Below, one piece after another: positions 23,395 through 31,472 of a stretch of 32,285 nucleotides of DNA. Position 1 is the stretch's first letter, and each line of letters starts with the position of its first letter. Made by a program: the position numbers and the translations under genes. The notes beneath the pieces were generated by a model. It worked only from the letters and a program-made list of their open reading frames with translations. It searched no databases and had not been told where the DNA came from. This DNA comes from JBDTNK01 sp039933775 (lineage in GTDB: Bacteria > Chloroflexota > Limnocylindria > QHBO01). Where the stretch lies: contig JBDTNK010000022.1 in the NCBI GenBank assembly GCA_039933775.1, positions 1 to 32,285 on the forward strand, read 5' to 3'.

Positions 23395-23753
23395 CGCATC
23401 AGCGCCGCGACGGTGTCGGCGAACGTCGCGAACTCGATCGGCTTGCTGAGGTAGCCGTCGAACCCCGCGCTGAGCGCCCGCTCCCGGTCCCCGAGCATGG
23501 CGTGCGCGGTAAATGCGACGACCCGCAGGCTGGCCCCACCCGGCGCGCCACGGAGTTCGCGGAGGGCCTGCCAGCCGTCCATGTCGGGCAGTCCGAGGTC
23601 CATCAGCACGAGGTCCGGTTGCCGATCGAGGGCCACCGCGATACCGGCCGCCGCATCAGGCGCGGTGAGCACCTCGTGGCCGGCCGCGACCAACAGCTTC
23701 GTGGCCAGCGCCCGGTTGGCGGGAGTGTCCTCGACGAGCAGGATGGTGGACAT
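23391..23753 (-). CDS. Single-domain response regulator
   Basis: A 120-aa stand-alone receiver: ILLVEDTPANRALATKLL with the acidic pair, the phospho-acceptor Asp in LVLMDLGLPDMDG, the Thr of VVAFTAHAM and the Lys of YLSKPIE are all present. Without an output domain it probably shuttles phosphate or competes for the kinase, as DivK and Spo0F do. It shares one base (TGATG) with the hybrid kinase upstream and overlaps the receiver-cyclase by 4 bp, so the three are made together. Confidence 0.93.
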   Translation of the reverse strand: MSTILLVEDTPANRALATKLLVAAGHEVLTAPDAAAGIAVALDRQPDLVLMDLGLPDMDGWQALRELRGAPGGASLRVVAFTAHAMLGDRERALSAGFDGYLSKPIEFATFADTVAALMR

Positions 23754-25759
23754 CAGGACTCGACCTGGCGCGCCGGCACGTGTTGCGCCAGCGCCTCCAG
23801 CAGCGCCTCCTGGCGCACCGGCTTGTTCAGGTGCGCGGTGGCGACCTGCTGCAGGTCCGCGGGCTCCACCACCGAGAGCACGATCACCGGGATCTGCCGC
23901 GTGAGAGGATCGTCCTTGAGCTCCGCGAGGATCTCGCCGCCGTTGCGCTCGGGCATGAGGATATCGAGCAGGATCGCCGCGGGCTGGAGCCGCCGCGCAT
24001 CGGCGACCGCCTCGCCGGGTGAGGTCGCGACGACCCGGTAGCCGTGGCCGGTCAGCATCTTCTGCAGCAGCGGGAAGACGGAAGGATCGTCGTCCACGCT
24101 GAGGAGCACGAGCCCGACGGCGCCGCCCGGCCCGGCAGCAGCGGCGAAGGCTGACGGAGAGGCCAGCCGGGAGTCGAGCGGCAATCCGAGATGGAACACG
24201 CTTCCGCGCCCGACCTCGCTCTCGAGGGTCACGTCGCCGCCCATCACGCGTGCCAGGCGGCGGCAGATGGCAAGCCCCAGGCCGGTGCCCGGGGCGTCGC
24301 CATCGACGCGGGCGAACTCCTCGAAGATCGTCTCGAACTTTTCGGCCGCGATCCCCGGTCCGGTGTCGCGCACCGCGACGTGGAGCGATCGCTCGGCGGC
24401 ACCATTTGCCGCGACGCTGACCTCGCCCTGCTCGGTGAACTTCAGCGCATTGCCGAGCAGGTTGACCAGGATCTGCTGCACCCGCTGGCGATCGAGGACG
24501 ACTTCCGCGGGCGCGCCGTCGTCGTGCCAGGTCAACTGAATGCCCTTCTGCGCCGCGAGGGACCGATGCTGCGCCACGACCGACTCAAGCAGCTCGCGCG
24601 GGTCGAATGGGCGCGCCTCGAGCGTCAGCTTGCCGGCCTCAATCTTCGACAGGTCGAGGATCTCGTTGATGAGTCCCAGGAGGTCGCGTCCCCCGCGCTG
24701 GACCCAGCCCAGCGAGGCGCGCTGCTCGTCGTTGAGCGGGCCGTCCACACCCGCCAGCAGCGCATCGGTGAATCCGAGGATCGCGTTCATTGGCGTGCGC
24801 AGCTCGTGGCTCACGCTCGCCAAGAAGCGCGATTTCGCCTCGCTCGCTCGCGCCAGCGACTCGTTGGTGACGGTCAGCCGCTCGGAGAGCGCGTGCTGCT
24901 CGTCGAAGAGCTCCGACAGCCGCTCGCTCGTCACGTTGAGATGCGTGGCCAGCCTGCCGAGCTCATCACGGTTGGAGACCTCCACCTGCTGGGCCAGCTC
25001 GCCGGCGGTGATGCCGACCAGGGCGCGCTCCATCTTTCGCACGGGGAGGATGAAGGCCCATGACAGGGCGTAGCCAAGGAACATGGCCACCCCGACGGCG
25101 ACCGCCGAGAAAACGATGACGATAAGCTCCAGCAGCGTGCGATCCGCGCCGAACGAGGATCGAGCCACGCTCATCTCCTGGCCGGCCGCTCCGATCAGCG
25201 TGCGCATTTGCGTTTCGAGCACGTGCGATGCGGTGTGCTCTTCCGCGATGTGCAGCTCGGTTGCCGCCTCGATCTCTCCCGACTCGTACAGCGACAGGAC
25301 CGCGGCGCTCGATGTCGCGAAGTCGTCATTGGCGGTCGTGATCTCGCCGAAGAACGGCGCATCGGCCGGATCCTCGCGCTCCATCGCGTCGAGCAGCTCG
25401 ACGAACGTGGCCTTGGCGTCGGCGATCTGCTGGTTGTACGAGTCCTTGAGGGTCAGCAACGCCATGGCGCGGTAGTGGCTCTGCGCGGTGACGAGATAGA
25501 GCATCTGCTGCGCCCCGCTGGCTTTGTCCTGGAGCCGGTCAAGCTCACCCACGCGATCGTTCATGCGCTCGATGATGAGGACGCTGAGGACGGCCATGGC
25601 GACGAGCAGCACCGCTCCGGCGAGAAAGCCAAAGAGCAGCTTGCGGTGGACGCTGGCGTCGATGCGGGCCACCGCGTCAACGACCGGGCGAAGCCAGCCA
25701 GTGAATCGTGGCAGTCGCGGTTCGGCGAGCGCGGGCGCGCGCGGGTCCTGTCGCGGCAT
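23753..25759 (-). CDS. Hybrid sensor histidine kinase
   Basis: A 668-aa membrane kinase. The first transmembrane helix is at about residues 40-65; an extracytoplasmic helical domain of about 150 residues follows, of the 4-helix-bundle type (QQMLYLVTAQSHYRAMALLTLKDSYNQQIADAKATF); the second helix is near 215-240, then a HAMP. The kinase core has SHELRTPMNAILGF with the phospho-His, the N box LVNLLGNALKFT, DTGPGIA and GTGLGLAICRRLA. A C-terminal receiver (LSVDDDPS, Asp in ILLDILMPE, Lys in HLNKPV) completes a phosphorelay. The start ATG 25759 has an AGGAG site 8 nt upstream. It heads the cluster of receiver, cyclase, redoxin-like and cyclic-nucleotide-binding genes. Confidence 0.93.
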   Translation of the reverse strand: MPRQDPRAPALAEPRLPRFTGWLRPVVDAVARIDASVHRKLLFGFLAGAVLLVAMAVLSVLIIERMNDRVGELDRLQDKASGAQQMLYLVTAQSHYRAMALLTLKDSYNQQIADAKATFVELLDAMEREDPADAPFFGEITTANDDFATSSAAVLSLYESGEIEAATELHIAEEHTASHVLETQMRTLIGAAGQEMSVARSSFGADRTLLELIVIVFSAVAVGVAMFLGYALSWAFILPVRKMERALVGITAGELAQQVEVSNRDELGRLATHLNVTSERLSELFDEQHALSERLTVTNESLARASEAKSRFLASVSHELRTPMNAILGFTDALLAGVDGPLNDEQRASLGWVQRGGRDLLGLINEILDLSKIEAGKLTLEARPFDPRELLESVVAQHRSLAAQKGIQLTWHDDGAPAEVVLDRQRVQQILVNLLGNALKFTEQGEVSVAANGAAERSLHVAVRDTGPGIAAEKFETIFEEFARVDGDAPGTGLGLAICRRLARVMGGDVTLESEVGRGSVFHLGLPLDSRLASPSAFAAAAGPGGAVGLVLLSVDDDPSVFPLLQKMLTGHGYRVVATSPGEAVADARRLQPAAILLDILMPERNGGEILAELKDDPLTRQIPVIVLSVVEPADLQQVATAHLNKPVRQEALLEALAQHVPARQVES

Positions 25760-25885
25760 CGCCGCATCTCCTGATTGTCGCGGACAGTTGGCCGATCGAT
25801 GATGAAGGTAGCACGCGCCGCCGATCGCCCCAATGGCATCGGTCATGCGAGGCAGGCTGACTTCGAAGTGCAGAGGAGATCTTGT

Positions 25886-26071
25886 ATGTGCCTGACATGT
25901 GGTTGCATGGACGCCCACCTGAAGATGGGCGAGGCAAATCTCACGTTCGAGGACGTGAAGGCAGCCGCCGACGAGAACGGGCGAACCGTCGCCGAGACGC
26001 TCGACATCGTCGATCGCACCGTGGCGAAGGATCGTGGTGAGCACGCGAAGGAGTACGCAGGCGGCGCCTGA
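25886..26071 (+). CDS. Small Cys-rich conserved protein
   Basis: A 61-aa protein starting MCLTCGCMDAHLKMG; the CxxCxC and a following Asp-His could hold iron or zinc. The rest is a charged helix (FEDVKAAADENGRTVAETLDIVDRTVAKDRGEHAKEYAGG). I have the impression of a widespread uncharacterised family in Actinomycetota and Chloroflexota but cannot name it. A GAGGAGAT site stands 7 nt before ATG 25886. The DUF488 gene begins inside its 3' end, so the two are coupled. Confidence 0.7.
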   Translation: MCLTCGCMDAHLKMGEANLTFEDVKAAADENGRTVAETLDIVDRTVAKDRGEHAKEYAGGA

Positions 26072-26663
26072 GCACGACGCGCCTGCCTTCGGCCGCGGGC
26101 TGATCCGAACCATCGGCCATGGCACGCGCACGACCGATGAGATCGCTGCGCTCTTGCGCCAGGCGGGCGTCGCGACCCTGATCGACGTCCGGCGTTACCC
26201 CGCCGGGCGTCGGCAGCCCCATCTATCGCGCGAGCAACTGGCGATCGACCTCCCGCGCCTTGGCATCGGCTACGAATGGTGGGGCGAGGCGCTCGGCGGG
26301 CGGCGGTCGGGCGAAGCATCAGTCCTGGACGCGAGCGGATGGCGGTCACGCTCCTTCGCCGCCTACAGCGCCTACATGGCGAGCGCAGCATTCCGGGATG
26401 CCCTGGCCGCCCTGGAGTCACGCATCGTCGAAGGGCAGAGGCTGGCGCTGATGTGCGCCGAAACGGTGTGGTGGCGTTGCCACAGGCGCCTGATCGCGGA
26501 CACCTTGACGCTCGACGGATTCACGGTCGAGCACCTCATCGATCGCGTCCCCGGACGTCCGCATCGCCTCTCCGCGCCGGCCATCGCTCGGCGTCAGGCC
26601 GCCAGCAGCTCATGCGCGTCCTGCGTCAGCAGTCGTCGCCGCGATGGAACAGCGTCTCTGTAG
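26034..26663 (+). CDS. DUF488 family protein
   Basis: A 209-aa protein. From about residue 22 it follows DUF488: IRTIGHGTRTTDEIAALLRQAGVATLIDVRRYPAGRRQPHL, GIGYEWWGEALGGRR, FAAYSAYMASAAFRDAL and LALMCAETVWWRCHRRLIAD with the conserved Cys, Trp and His. The family is of unknown function but its Cys-rich C-terminal motif suggests a metal or redox role. The start is uncertain: GTG 26034 or 26037 lies within the preceding gene, giving a 38-bp overlap. The last 30 residues are low-complexity. A decayed second copy lies at 31473-31680. Confidence 0.85.
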   Translation: MVSTRRSTQAAPEHDAPAFGRGLIRTIGHGTRTTDEIAALLRQAGVATLIDVRRYPAGRRQPHLSREQLAIDLPRLGIGYEWWGEALGGRRSGEASVLDASGWRSRSFAAYSAYMASAAFRDALAALESRIVEGQRLALMCAETVWWRCHRRLIADTLTLDGFTVEHLIDRVPGRPHRLSAPAIARRQAASSSCASCVSSRRRDGTASL

Positions 26664-26721
26664 CATGTGCCGTCGCACGCCCAGCGGTGTTCCGACCCGC
26701 TCGATGTCGACGCAGACGAAC

Positions 26722-28557
26722 TCAGGCATCCCCTTTCGACCGCGCCGCGGAGACCAGCTCGGCGACGTTCTCGCGGAGGACGAACAGACCGGCGCCAACC
26801 GCGATCGCGATAACGCCCAGCTGCCAGAACCGGACGACGAGGATCGCGGCGCCAACGATCGCCAGCAGCCGGACCCAGGCAACCACCAGGTCCACGACAC
26901 GCTTGCGCAGGATCGCTTCGACAAGCACGAAGAGTGCGATGACCGAGGCCGCGGCGACGAGGCCGAAGCGAGGCGCGAGGATGAGCGCCACAACCAACGC
27001 CAGGAGGAGCAATCCTGTGCTCACGGCCGCCCACAACTCGACGATGACTCCCGCTCGGTCAACACCCGGCGCTCGTGGAGCGGGAATTCGGCGAAGGTGT
27101 GCCTGCGGCGCAGGTCGCTCACCGGCCTCGGCTGCCGCGATACGGCGCCGCAGGTCGGCAAGGCGCAAGCTGTTCGTCTCGCGCTCGAGATGGCGATCGA
27201 TGAGCTCCAGACCGAGCCGATCATGACCTGCCGTCGAGTCGGCGAGGTCCGCCGCCGACAAGCTCACGCCACGGCCCGCGGCCCCCGTGGCAGCGAGCTC
27301 CCGCTCGAACGTCGGGATCGTTGCGGCGAGCTCGGCCTGCCGCGCCGCCGTTGCTTCGGCCCTCGCGCGGAGGAGGCTGACCTCCTGCGATGGCGGTGGC
27401 TCCGAGTCGAGCTCCGCGAAGGCGATCGGATCTGCCCATGACAGGCGTACGGTGGCATCACGGTTGAACATCGGTCCAGCCGGGGCATCCTCGCCCTGGA
27501 AAGGATCCCGGACGCTCAGCCCCCAGAGCCCGCTGTAGCCAGCGACCCACTCCTGCGATTCGTCCAAGAGCACCGGATCCCAGGAGCGCTCGCTTCCCCG
27601 ACCGATCACCACGCCATCTCCACGCGCGTAGTCGACAAATGCGATTCCGAGTACCTGTTCGGCGCCTGTGCTCTGGGTGCCATTCATGAGGCGCGCGACA
27701 GCATTGATCCCCCGCCGAAGTGCGGACGGGAACCGGAGCTCCTGTTGCGCCATGTACTCGCCGGGTCGGAAGTAGGAGGCGTGCGAGCCCGCTCCGGCAT
27801 ACACGACCGGATGGTCATCGACCAGATCGAGCTGCGCGTCATCGTCCCAGCGGCGGCGCAGGTCGCGCCCATGAAGGTCGTGCTGCGCATACGCCGCCCA
27901 GATTGGCACAGCGTTCCCCTCGGCATCGCGGTCGAGGTAGACCATGATCTGCTCCCAGTCCGCCTCGTGGTCGTTCGCGCCATTGAAACCGGATCGCCAG
28001 TCATTGAACGCGTAGAAGAACCAGTACTGGAGCGCGGTCCACGTGGCGGTGCGGACCACGCGACCGTAATACGGGTGCCGCTCGTCTGTCGCGGCCATCT
28101 CTCGGTAGCGTTCGACCGCGCGCCGCGCCAGCGAGCCGGGCACGCGGCCGCGCGCAAGCAGCGAGATCGCGAACAGGGCGTCGATCAGGCGCGCCGTGTA
28201 TCCGACTCGGGCCAGGCGGCTGCCACGGTGCTGGAAGCCGACGGCCTGTCGCGCGTCCCCCCGGAACAGTGCGGCGAGATCGTCGGTATCCTTGCTGGCC
28301 GCCACGGAGAGGTAGTCCCGGCCCGCCGTTTCGGCCGGCTCGAGGAGCGAAGCGAACGCCAGGGTTCCGGCGTCACGGAGGACCCGATCGGCGGAGCCGC
28401 GATGCTCGCGAAACCGAGCGGCGGACCGGACGTAGGTTTCGACAGGCATGGGCAGGAAGGACTCTCCGCGCGTGTACCTGACCACCGGCTCGAAGGCGCG
28501 CAGCAAGTCCAGGTCGGGACTGTCTATCTTCGGGCGCACCGAGCCAACCTTGCTCAT
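26722..28557 (-). CDS. Vps62-like domain protein with C-terminal membrane segments
   Basis: A 611-aa protein. Residues about 165-275 resemble the Vps62/NPP1-like fold: YWFFYAFNDWRSGFNGANDHEADWEQIMVYLD, then IWAAYAQHDLHGRDLRRRWDD and HPVVYAGAGSHASYFRPGEY; the HEADWE and final His-Ala-Ser motifs match that superfamily. A long Ala/Arg/Glu-rich helical stretch (about 395-470) may form a coiled coil. Four hydrophobic segments follow (about 505-595). Bacterial proteins of this sort have no known role; the eukaryotic relatives act in vacuolar sorting or membrane lysis, which cannot be transferred. The gene start overlaps the stop of the small membrane-protein gene by 4 bp. Confidence 0.6.
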   Translation of the reverse strand: MSKVGSVRPKIDSPDLDLLRAFEPVVRYTRGESFLPMPVETYVRSAARFREHRGSADRVLRDAGTLAFASLLEPAETAGRDYLSVAASKDTDDLAALFRGDARQAVGFQHRGSRLARVGYTARLIDALFAISLLARGRVPGSLARRAVERYREMAATDERHPYYGRVVRTATWTALQYWFFYAFNDWRSGFNGANDHEADWEQIMVYLDRDAEGNAVPIWAAYAQHDLHGRDLRRRWDDDAQLDLVDDHPVVYAGAGSHASYFRPGEYMAQQELRFPSALRRGINAVARLMNGTQSTGAEQVLGIAFVDYARGDGVVIGRGSERSWDPVLLDESQEWVAGYSGLWGLSVRDPFQGEDAPAGPMFNRDATVRLSWADPIAFAELDSEPPPSQEVSLLRARAEATAARQAELAATIPTFERELAATGAAGRGVSLSAADLADSTAGHDRLGLELIDRHLERETNSLRLADLRRRIAAAEAGERPAPQAHLRRIPAPRAPGVDRAGVIVELWAAVSTGLLLLALVVALILAPRFGLVAAASVIALFVLVEAILRKRVVDLVVAWVRLLAIVGAAILVVRFWQLGVIAIAVGAGLFVLRENVAELVSAARSKGDA

Positions 28558-28928
28558 GTGACCGACCGCCCGAACGTGCGGCGCATCTCCGTGGATGTGA
28601 TGAGGGCGGCGCTCACGGTCAGCAGCGCCAACTCAAGGTAGCTCGGTGTGCCGATCCACCACAGCACGAGAGAGGCTGCCAGGTCCCAGCCGACGATCCA
28701 GACGGCCAGGAGCCACCCGAACCGGCGGCCGGCGACGAGGGCCACTGCCGCCAGGAAGCTGAGTGCGGCGAGCACCACCTGCACGACCAGCTCTCCGCGG
28801 TCCAACCGCTCCCCCGAGACTGCGAGCTGGGCGACGACGGCCGCACCCTTGATGAGGAGGAGGACGACCGGCGGTCCAATGAGCAGCCAAGGGCGAGGAC
28901 GCCGGAGCGTCGTGGCCTCGCGTGTCAT
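28554..28928 (-). CDS. Small four-helix membrane protein
   Basis: A 124-aa protein with hydrophobic segments near residues 13-33, 48-66, 70-90 and 94-108 (LLIGPPVVLLLIKGAAVVAQL, VVQVVLAALSFLAAVALVA, WLLAVWIVGWDLAASLVLWWI). No family is recognised; it recalls small DoxX-like or DUF2127-like membrane proteins without a diagnostic motif. The start is ATG 28928, with only a weak Shine-Dalgarno. Its stop overlaps the start of the Vps62-like gene by 4 bp (ATGA), so the pair is translated together and probably works together in the membrane. Confidence 0.65.
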   Translation of the reverse strand: MTREATTLRRPRPWLLIGPPVVLLLIKGAAVVAQLAVSGERLDRGELVVQVVLAALSFLAAVALVAGRRFGWLLAVWIVGWDLAASLVLWWIGTPSYLELALLTVSAALITSTEMRRTFGRSVT

Positions 28929-29126
28929 GGCATCGCTCCGATCGGCGATGGACGACGATCTCTGCGCTGCCGGAGGGGGCGATGCCGATGGCGGAGCACA
29001 ACTTGCCCGAAAACGGACCCCAGCAAGCGCGAATGCTCCTTCATGCGGTTCGAAGCATACGGAAGCCGCCGCTATTCCGGCCAGCTATTCTTGTCGCGTT
29101 CGTCTGAGCGGAACGTGGAGGCTGGC

Positions 29127-29236
29127 GGGCGACACTGGACTCGAACCAGTGACCTCTTGCATGTCAAGCACTTCAGCCTGAGCGCTGTGCTACGAGCGCG
29201 AGAGGCCGAGCGAAATGGCGCCAGTTATGCGGTCAC
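29127..29236 (-). repeat. 110-bp direct repeat, left copy, with tRNA-Val(GAC) 3' half
   Basis: On the minus strand it contains the anticodon loop TTGACAT, 3' anticodon-stem strand GCAAG, an intact T arm (ACTGGTTCGAGTCCAGT) and the 3' acceptor strand GTCGCCC followed by GCCA. The 5' acceptor and D arm do not pair, so this is not a working tRNA. It is 94/110 identical, without gaps, to 31741-31850. The rest of 28929-29275 shows no gene. Confidence 0.8.
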
Positions 29237-29275
29237 GGATTCCGTGGCAACCAGCCGCACGAGCCCCGGTGCTAG

Positions 29276-29944
29276 TCAACCGGGGTCGCGGTCCTCCATC
29301 TCCCAGGCGTGGTCCATGGCGTGCTGCGCCGTGCGGCGGATGAGGAAGCGCAGCGGCCAATGGCGCGCCGGCCGGCCCTCGGCGTGGTACTCGCGGATGG
29401 CGGCCACGTAACGCGTGCGAAACGCGGCGAGCTGCTGGGGCGTCAGCCGCGCCTCGTCGTCCTCACGAATGCCCACTTTGCGCCACCAGTTGTGTCGTTC
29501 CGACGCGTAGACGTGACGGACAATCTGGTCCCGCTCGCGCCCGCCGCCGCGCGGGCCTTTGCTGAGGGGCGCGGCGACCGGTTCCGACGCGTCGTCGAAG
29601 TGGTCCCATGCCGCCTGCATGAGCCCGATCCGCCGCTCGAGTTCGTCATCGGGGAGTGGCTCCGCCTCAATGACGGACGGCACATGGGCAACGCCCCACC
29701 AGTCGGTTGAGGTGTTGCCCGGCGTGCGCTCCACGATATGCGGCATGACGCCCCGCTCGAACTCGGAACGGAGGCCGACGCGCTCCGCGACCGGCACGTA
29801 GCGTGGCACGTAGGCGCGCAGCCTGTCGATGGCGTCGTGCTCGGTCCGGCCCCAGCGCTCCAGGCCCGGCCAGTCCATCGCGGCGGCCACGATCCGCCTG
29901 CCCTTCGGACCGATCTCGAGGAGGACGCGCAGCTGGTCCGTCAT
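29276..29944 (-). CDS. HicB-like / DinB-like two-part protein
   Basis: A 222-aa protein of two parts. Residues 1-45 (VLLEIGPKGRRIVAAAMDWPGLERWGRTEHDAIDRL) have the beta-beta-alpha look of HicB-type partial RNase H folds. Residues about 90-222 look like a DinB/YfiT helical bundle: ERHNWWRKVGI, TPQQLAAFRTRYVAAIREY and LRFLIRRTAQHAMDHAWEMEDRDPG, where the His residues could bind a metal. DinB-like proteins are often thiol-dependent transferases. ATG 29944 is preferred over GTG 29950 because a TAGCCT hexamer ends 6 nt before it. It lies inside the segment bounded by the tRNA-like repeats. Confidence 0.65.
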   Translation of the reverse strand: MTDQLRVLLEIGPKGRRIVAAAMDWPGLERWGRTEHDAIDRLRAYVPRYVPVAERVGLRSEFERGVMPHIVERTPGNTSTDWWGVAHVPSVIEAEPLPDDELERRIGLMQAAWDHFDDASEPVAAPLSKGPRGGGRERDQIVRHVYASERHNWWRKVGIREDDEARLTPQQLAAFRTRYVAAIREYHAEGRPARHWPLRFLIRRTAQHAMDHAWEMEDRDPG

Positions 29945-29950
29945 GCGCAC

Positions 29951-29956
29951 AGGCTA
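29951..29956 (-). promoter_or_regulatory. Putative leaderless -10 of the DinB-like gene
   Basis: TAGCCT on the minus strand ends 6 nt before ATG 29944. Confidence 0.45.
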
Positions 29957-30183
29957 CGGGATGGATCCCGAAGCCTGGAGATGCGCGCGGGATTCGCTCG
30001 TTCTATCCGGCGCTGCCCGGGCGGATCCGGCGCGCCAAAAAGGCAGTCGGGCGTTCTGCTGCCGATCGGGTCGACTCGATGCAGCTGCGGGAGGACGAGT
30101 CGGTCATGGGACGACTGCGGGTTCGCACGATCCGTGAAGCTCATTTAACTGGTCGACTGAGCCACGAGTAAGTTCCCACGGGG

Positions 30184-30189
30184 TACGAT
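30184..30189 (+). promoter_or_regulatory. Putative -10 of the beta-propeller lipoprotein gene
   Basis: TACGAT, 7 nt before ATG 30197, which opens an 11-codon reading frame (MGWSALPQEES) ending at 30232, and 12 nt before ATG 30202 of the lipoprotein frame. Confidence 0.4.
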
Positions 30190-30201
30190 CGGCGCCATGG
30201 G

Positions 30202-31440
30202 ATGGTCCGCGCTGCCACAAGAAGAATCGTGACGGTCACCGGCGCGGGAGCGCGGTCGCGAGTGGTGCGACTCGGGCAGATCATCGCGACCCTGGTGATG
30301 GCGTCGCTCGGAGCATGCTCGAGCAACCCACCACAACCGGCAGCGCCCTCGGAAGTCCCGATCCGTTCGGAACCCCTGGCGAGCATGACGGCTGACGACT
30401 CGCCTCAAGCCACGACCACCCCATTGCCTTCGCCCACGGCTAATCCAAAGCCAGACGAGCTACTACTGGTCACTGCGTTCGCCGAGGCGCACCTCGTGCT
30501 GATCGACCCTGAAATAGGTGAGATCGATCGCATCGAAGTCGGGCCTGCCCCGTGGGGGGTGGCCGTCGCCCCCGACGGGCTGGCCTACATCGCGACCGCC
30601 GACGGCGTCGCAGTCGTCGATGTCCCGGCCCGCGAGACCGTCGCGACAATCCCCTACGTCACGCCACCGCTGAACGACCAGACAGCAGGCGGCGAGTATC
30701 GGCGCGGCGGTTTCGGGATCGCCGTCTCGCCGGACGGTTTGCGCGCGTATGTCGGCGTGAGTCGCTTCCCCCGGCCCGGAGCGATCGACGTTATCGAGCT
30801 CGAGACTCGCGCAGTCGTGGCGAGCGCCCCGGCCGGAATTCGGCAATTCGACATGGTGGTGAGCGCTGACGGTGACGAGGTGTATGCCATCAATCACGAC
30901 TCGTTCGACATCACGGTCGTCGACACCGCCACCTTCGAAGCGCGCACGCTGGCGGCGGCACCGCTCGGCAGCGAAGGCGGCTTCGCTTCCTGGAGCAAGC
31001 CGCACTACGCAGTGCTGTCGGGAGATCGCACGCTGCTGATGGCCTACAAGGGCGTCATCCTGTTCGAGGTCAATCCCCGATCGGGTGCCACAGTTCAGAC
31101 GCCGCTGCGCTCGGGAACCCATTCACAGGGAGTCGAGCTCACCCCTGACGGCACCCGACTGCTCGTGGTCGGGGACGGCCCCGACGACACGTCGCTTGCT
31201 CCCCCCTCTCTCGAGATCGTCGATTTGCCCGCTGGGTCGTCGCGTGTTGTGCCACTCGACGGCTCGCACAACGACGTGGCGGTCTCCGCCGACGGGCGCT
31301 ACGCCTTCGTGACCGGCGGATCCTCGCGCGACGGATATGCGTACCCCAACGTGGTCAGCGTCGTCGATTTGGACGCAGGCGTGGTCGTGCAGACCTTCAC
31401 GGTCGTGGGCAACCCATTGCTCATCGCGAGATGGCCATAG
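30202..31440 (+). CDS. YVTN-type beta-propeller lipoprotein
   Basis: A 412-aa exported protein. The signal ends in a lipobox (MASLGAC, Cys at residue 39); a Pro/Ser/Thr linker follows, then about seven blades with the repeated GxAVxPDGxxAYV and VVDxxxxxVVxTI pattern (APWGVAVAPDGLAYIATADGVAVVDV, GFGIAVSPDGLRAYVGVSRF, FDMVVSADGDEVYAINHDS, SQGVELTPDGTRLLVVGDG, HNDVAVSADGRYAFVTGGSS). Such propellers bind proteins or surface ligands. The start may be ATG 30202 or GTG 30229; the latter overlaps the stop of the 11-codon leader and leaves a 29-residue signal peptide. It lies between the tRNA-like repeats. Confidence 0.85.
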   Translation: MVRAATRRIVTVTGAGARSRVVRLGQIIATLVMASLGACSSNPPQPAAPSEVPIRSEPLASMTADDSPQATTTPLPSPTANPKPDELLLVTAFAEAHLVLIDPEIGEIDRIEVGPAPWGVAVAPDGLAYIATADGVAVVDVPARETVATIPYVTPPLNDQTAGGEYRRGGFGIAVSPDGLRAYVGVSRFPRPGAIDVIELETRAVVASAPAGIRQFDMVVSADGDEVYAINHDSFDITVVDTATFEARTLAAAPLGSEGGFASWSKPHYAVLSGDRTLLMAYKGVILFEVNPRSGATVQTPLRSGTHSQGVELTPDGTRLLVVGDGPDDTSLAPPSLEIVDLPAGSSRVVPLDGSHNDVAVSADGRYAFVTGGSSRDGYAYPNVVSVVDLDAGVVVQTFTVVGNPLLIARWP

Positions 31441-31472
31441 CCGACGCTGCCCCGCGGTAGTCCGTTCCCGCC

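Noticed and set aside
29127..29236. Functional tRNA-Val gene (also at 31741-31850)
   Set aside because: T arm, anticodon and 3' acceptor strand fit, but the 5' acceptor strand and D arm do not pair and the anticodon stem is broken in the left copy.
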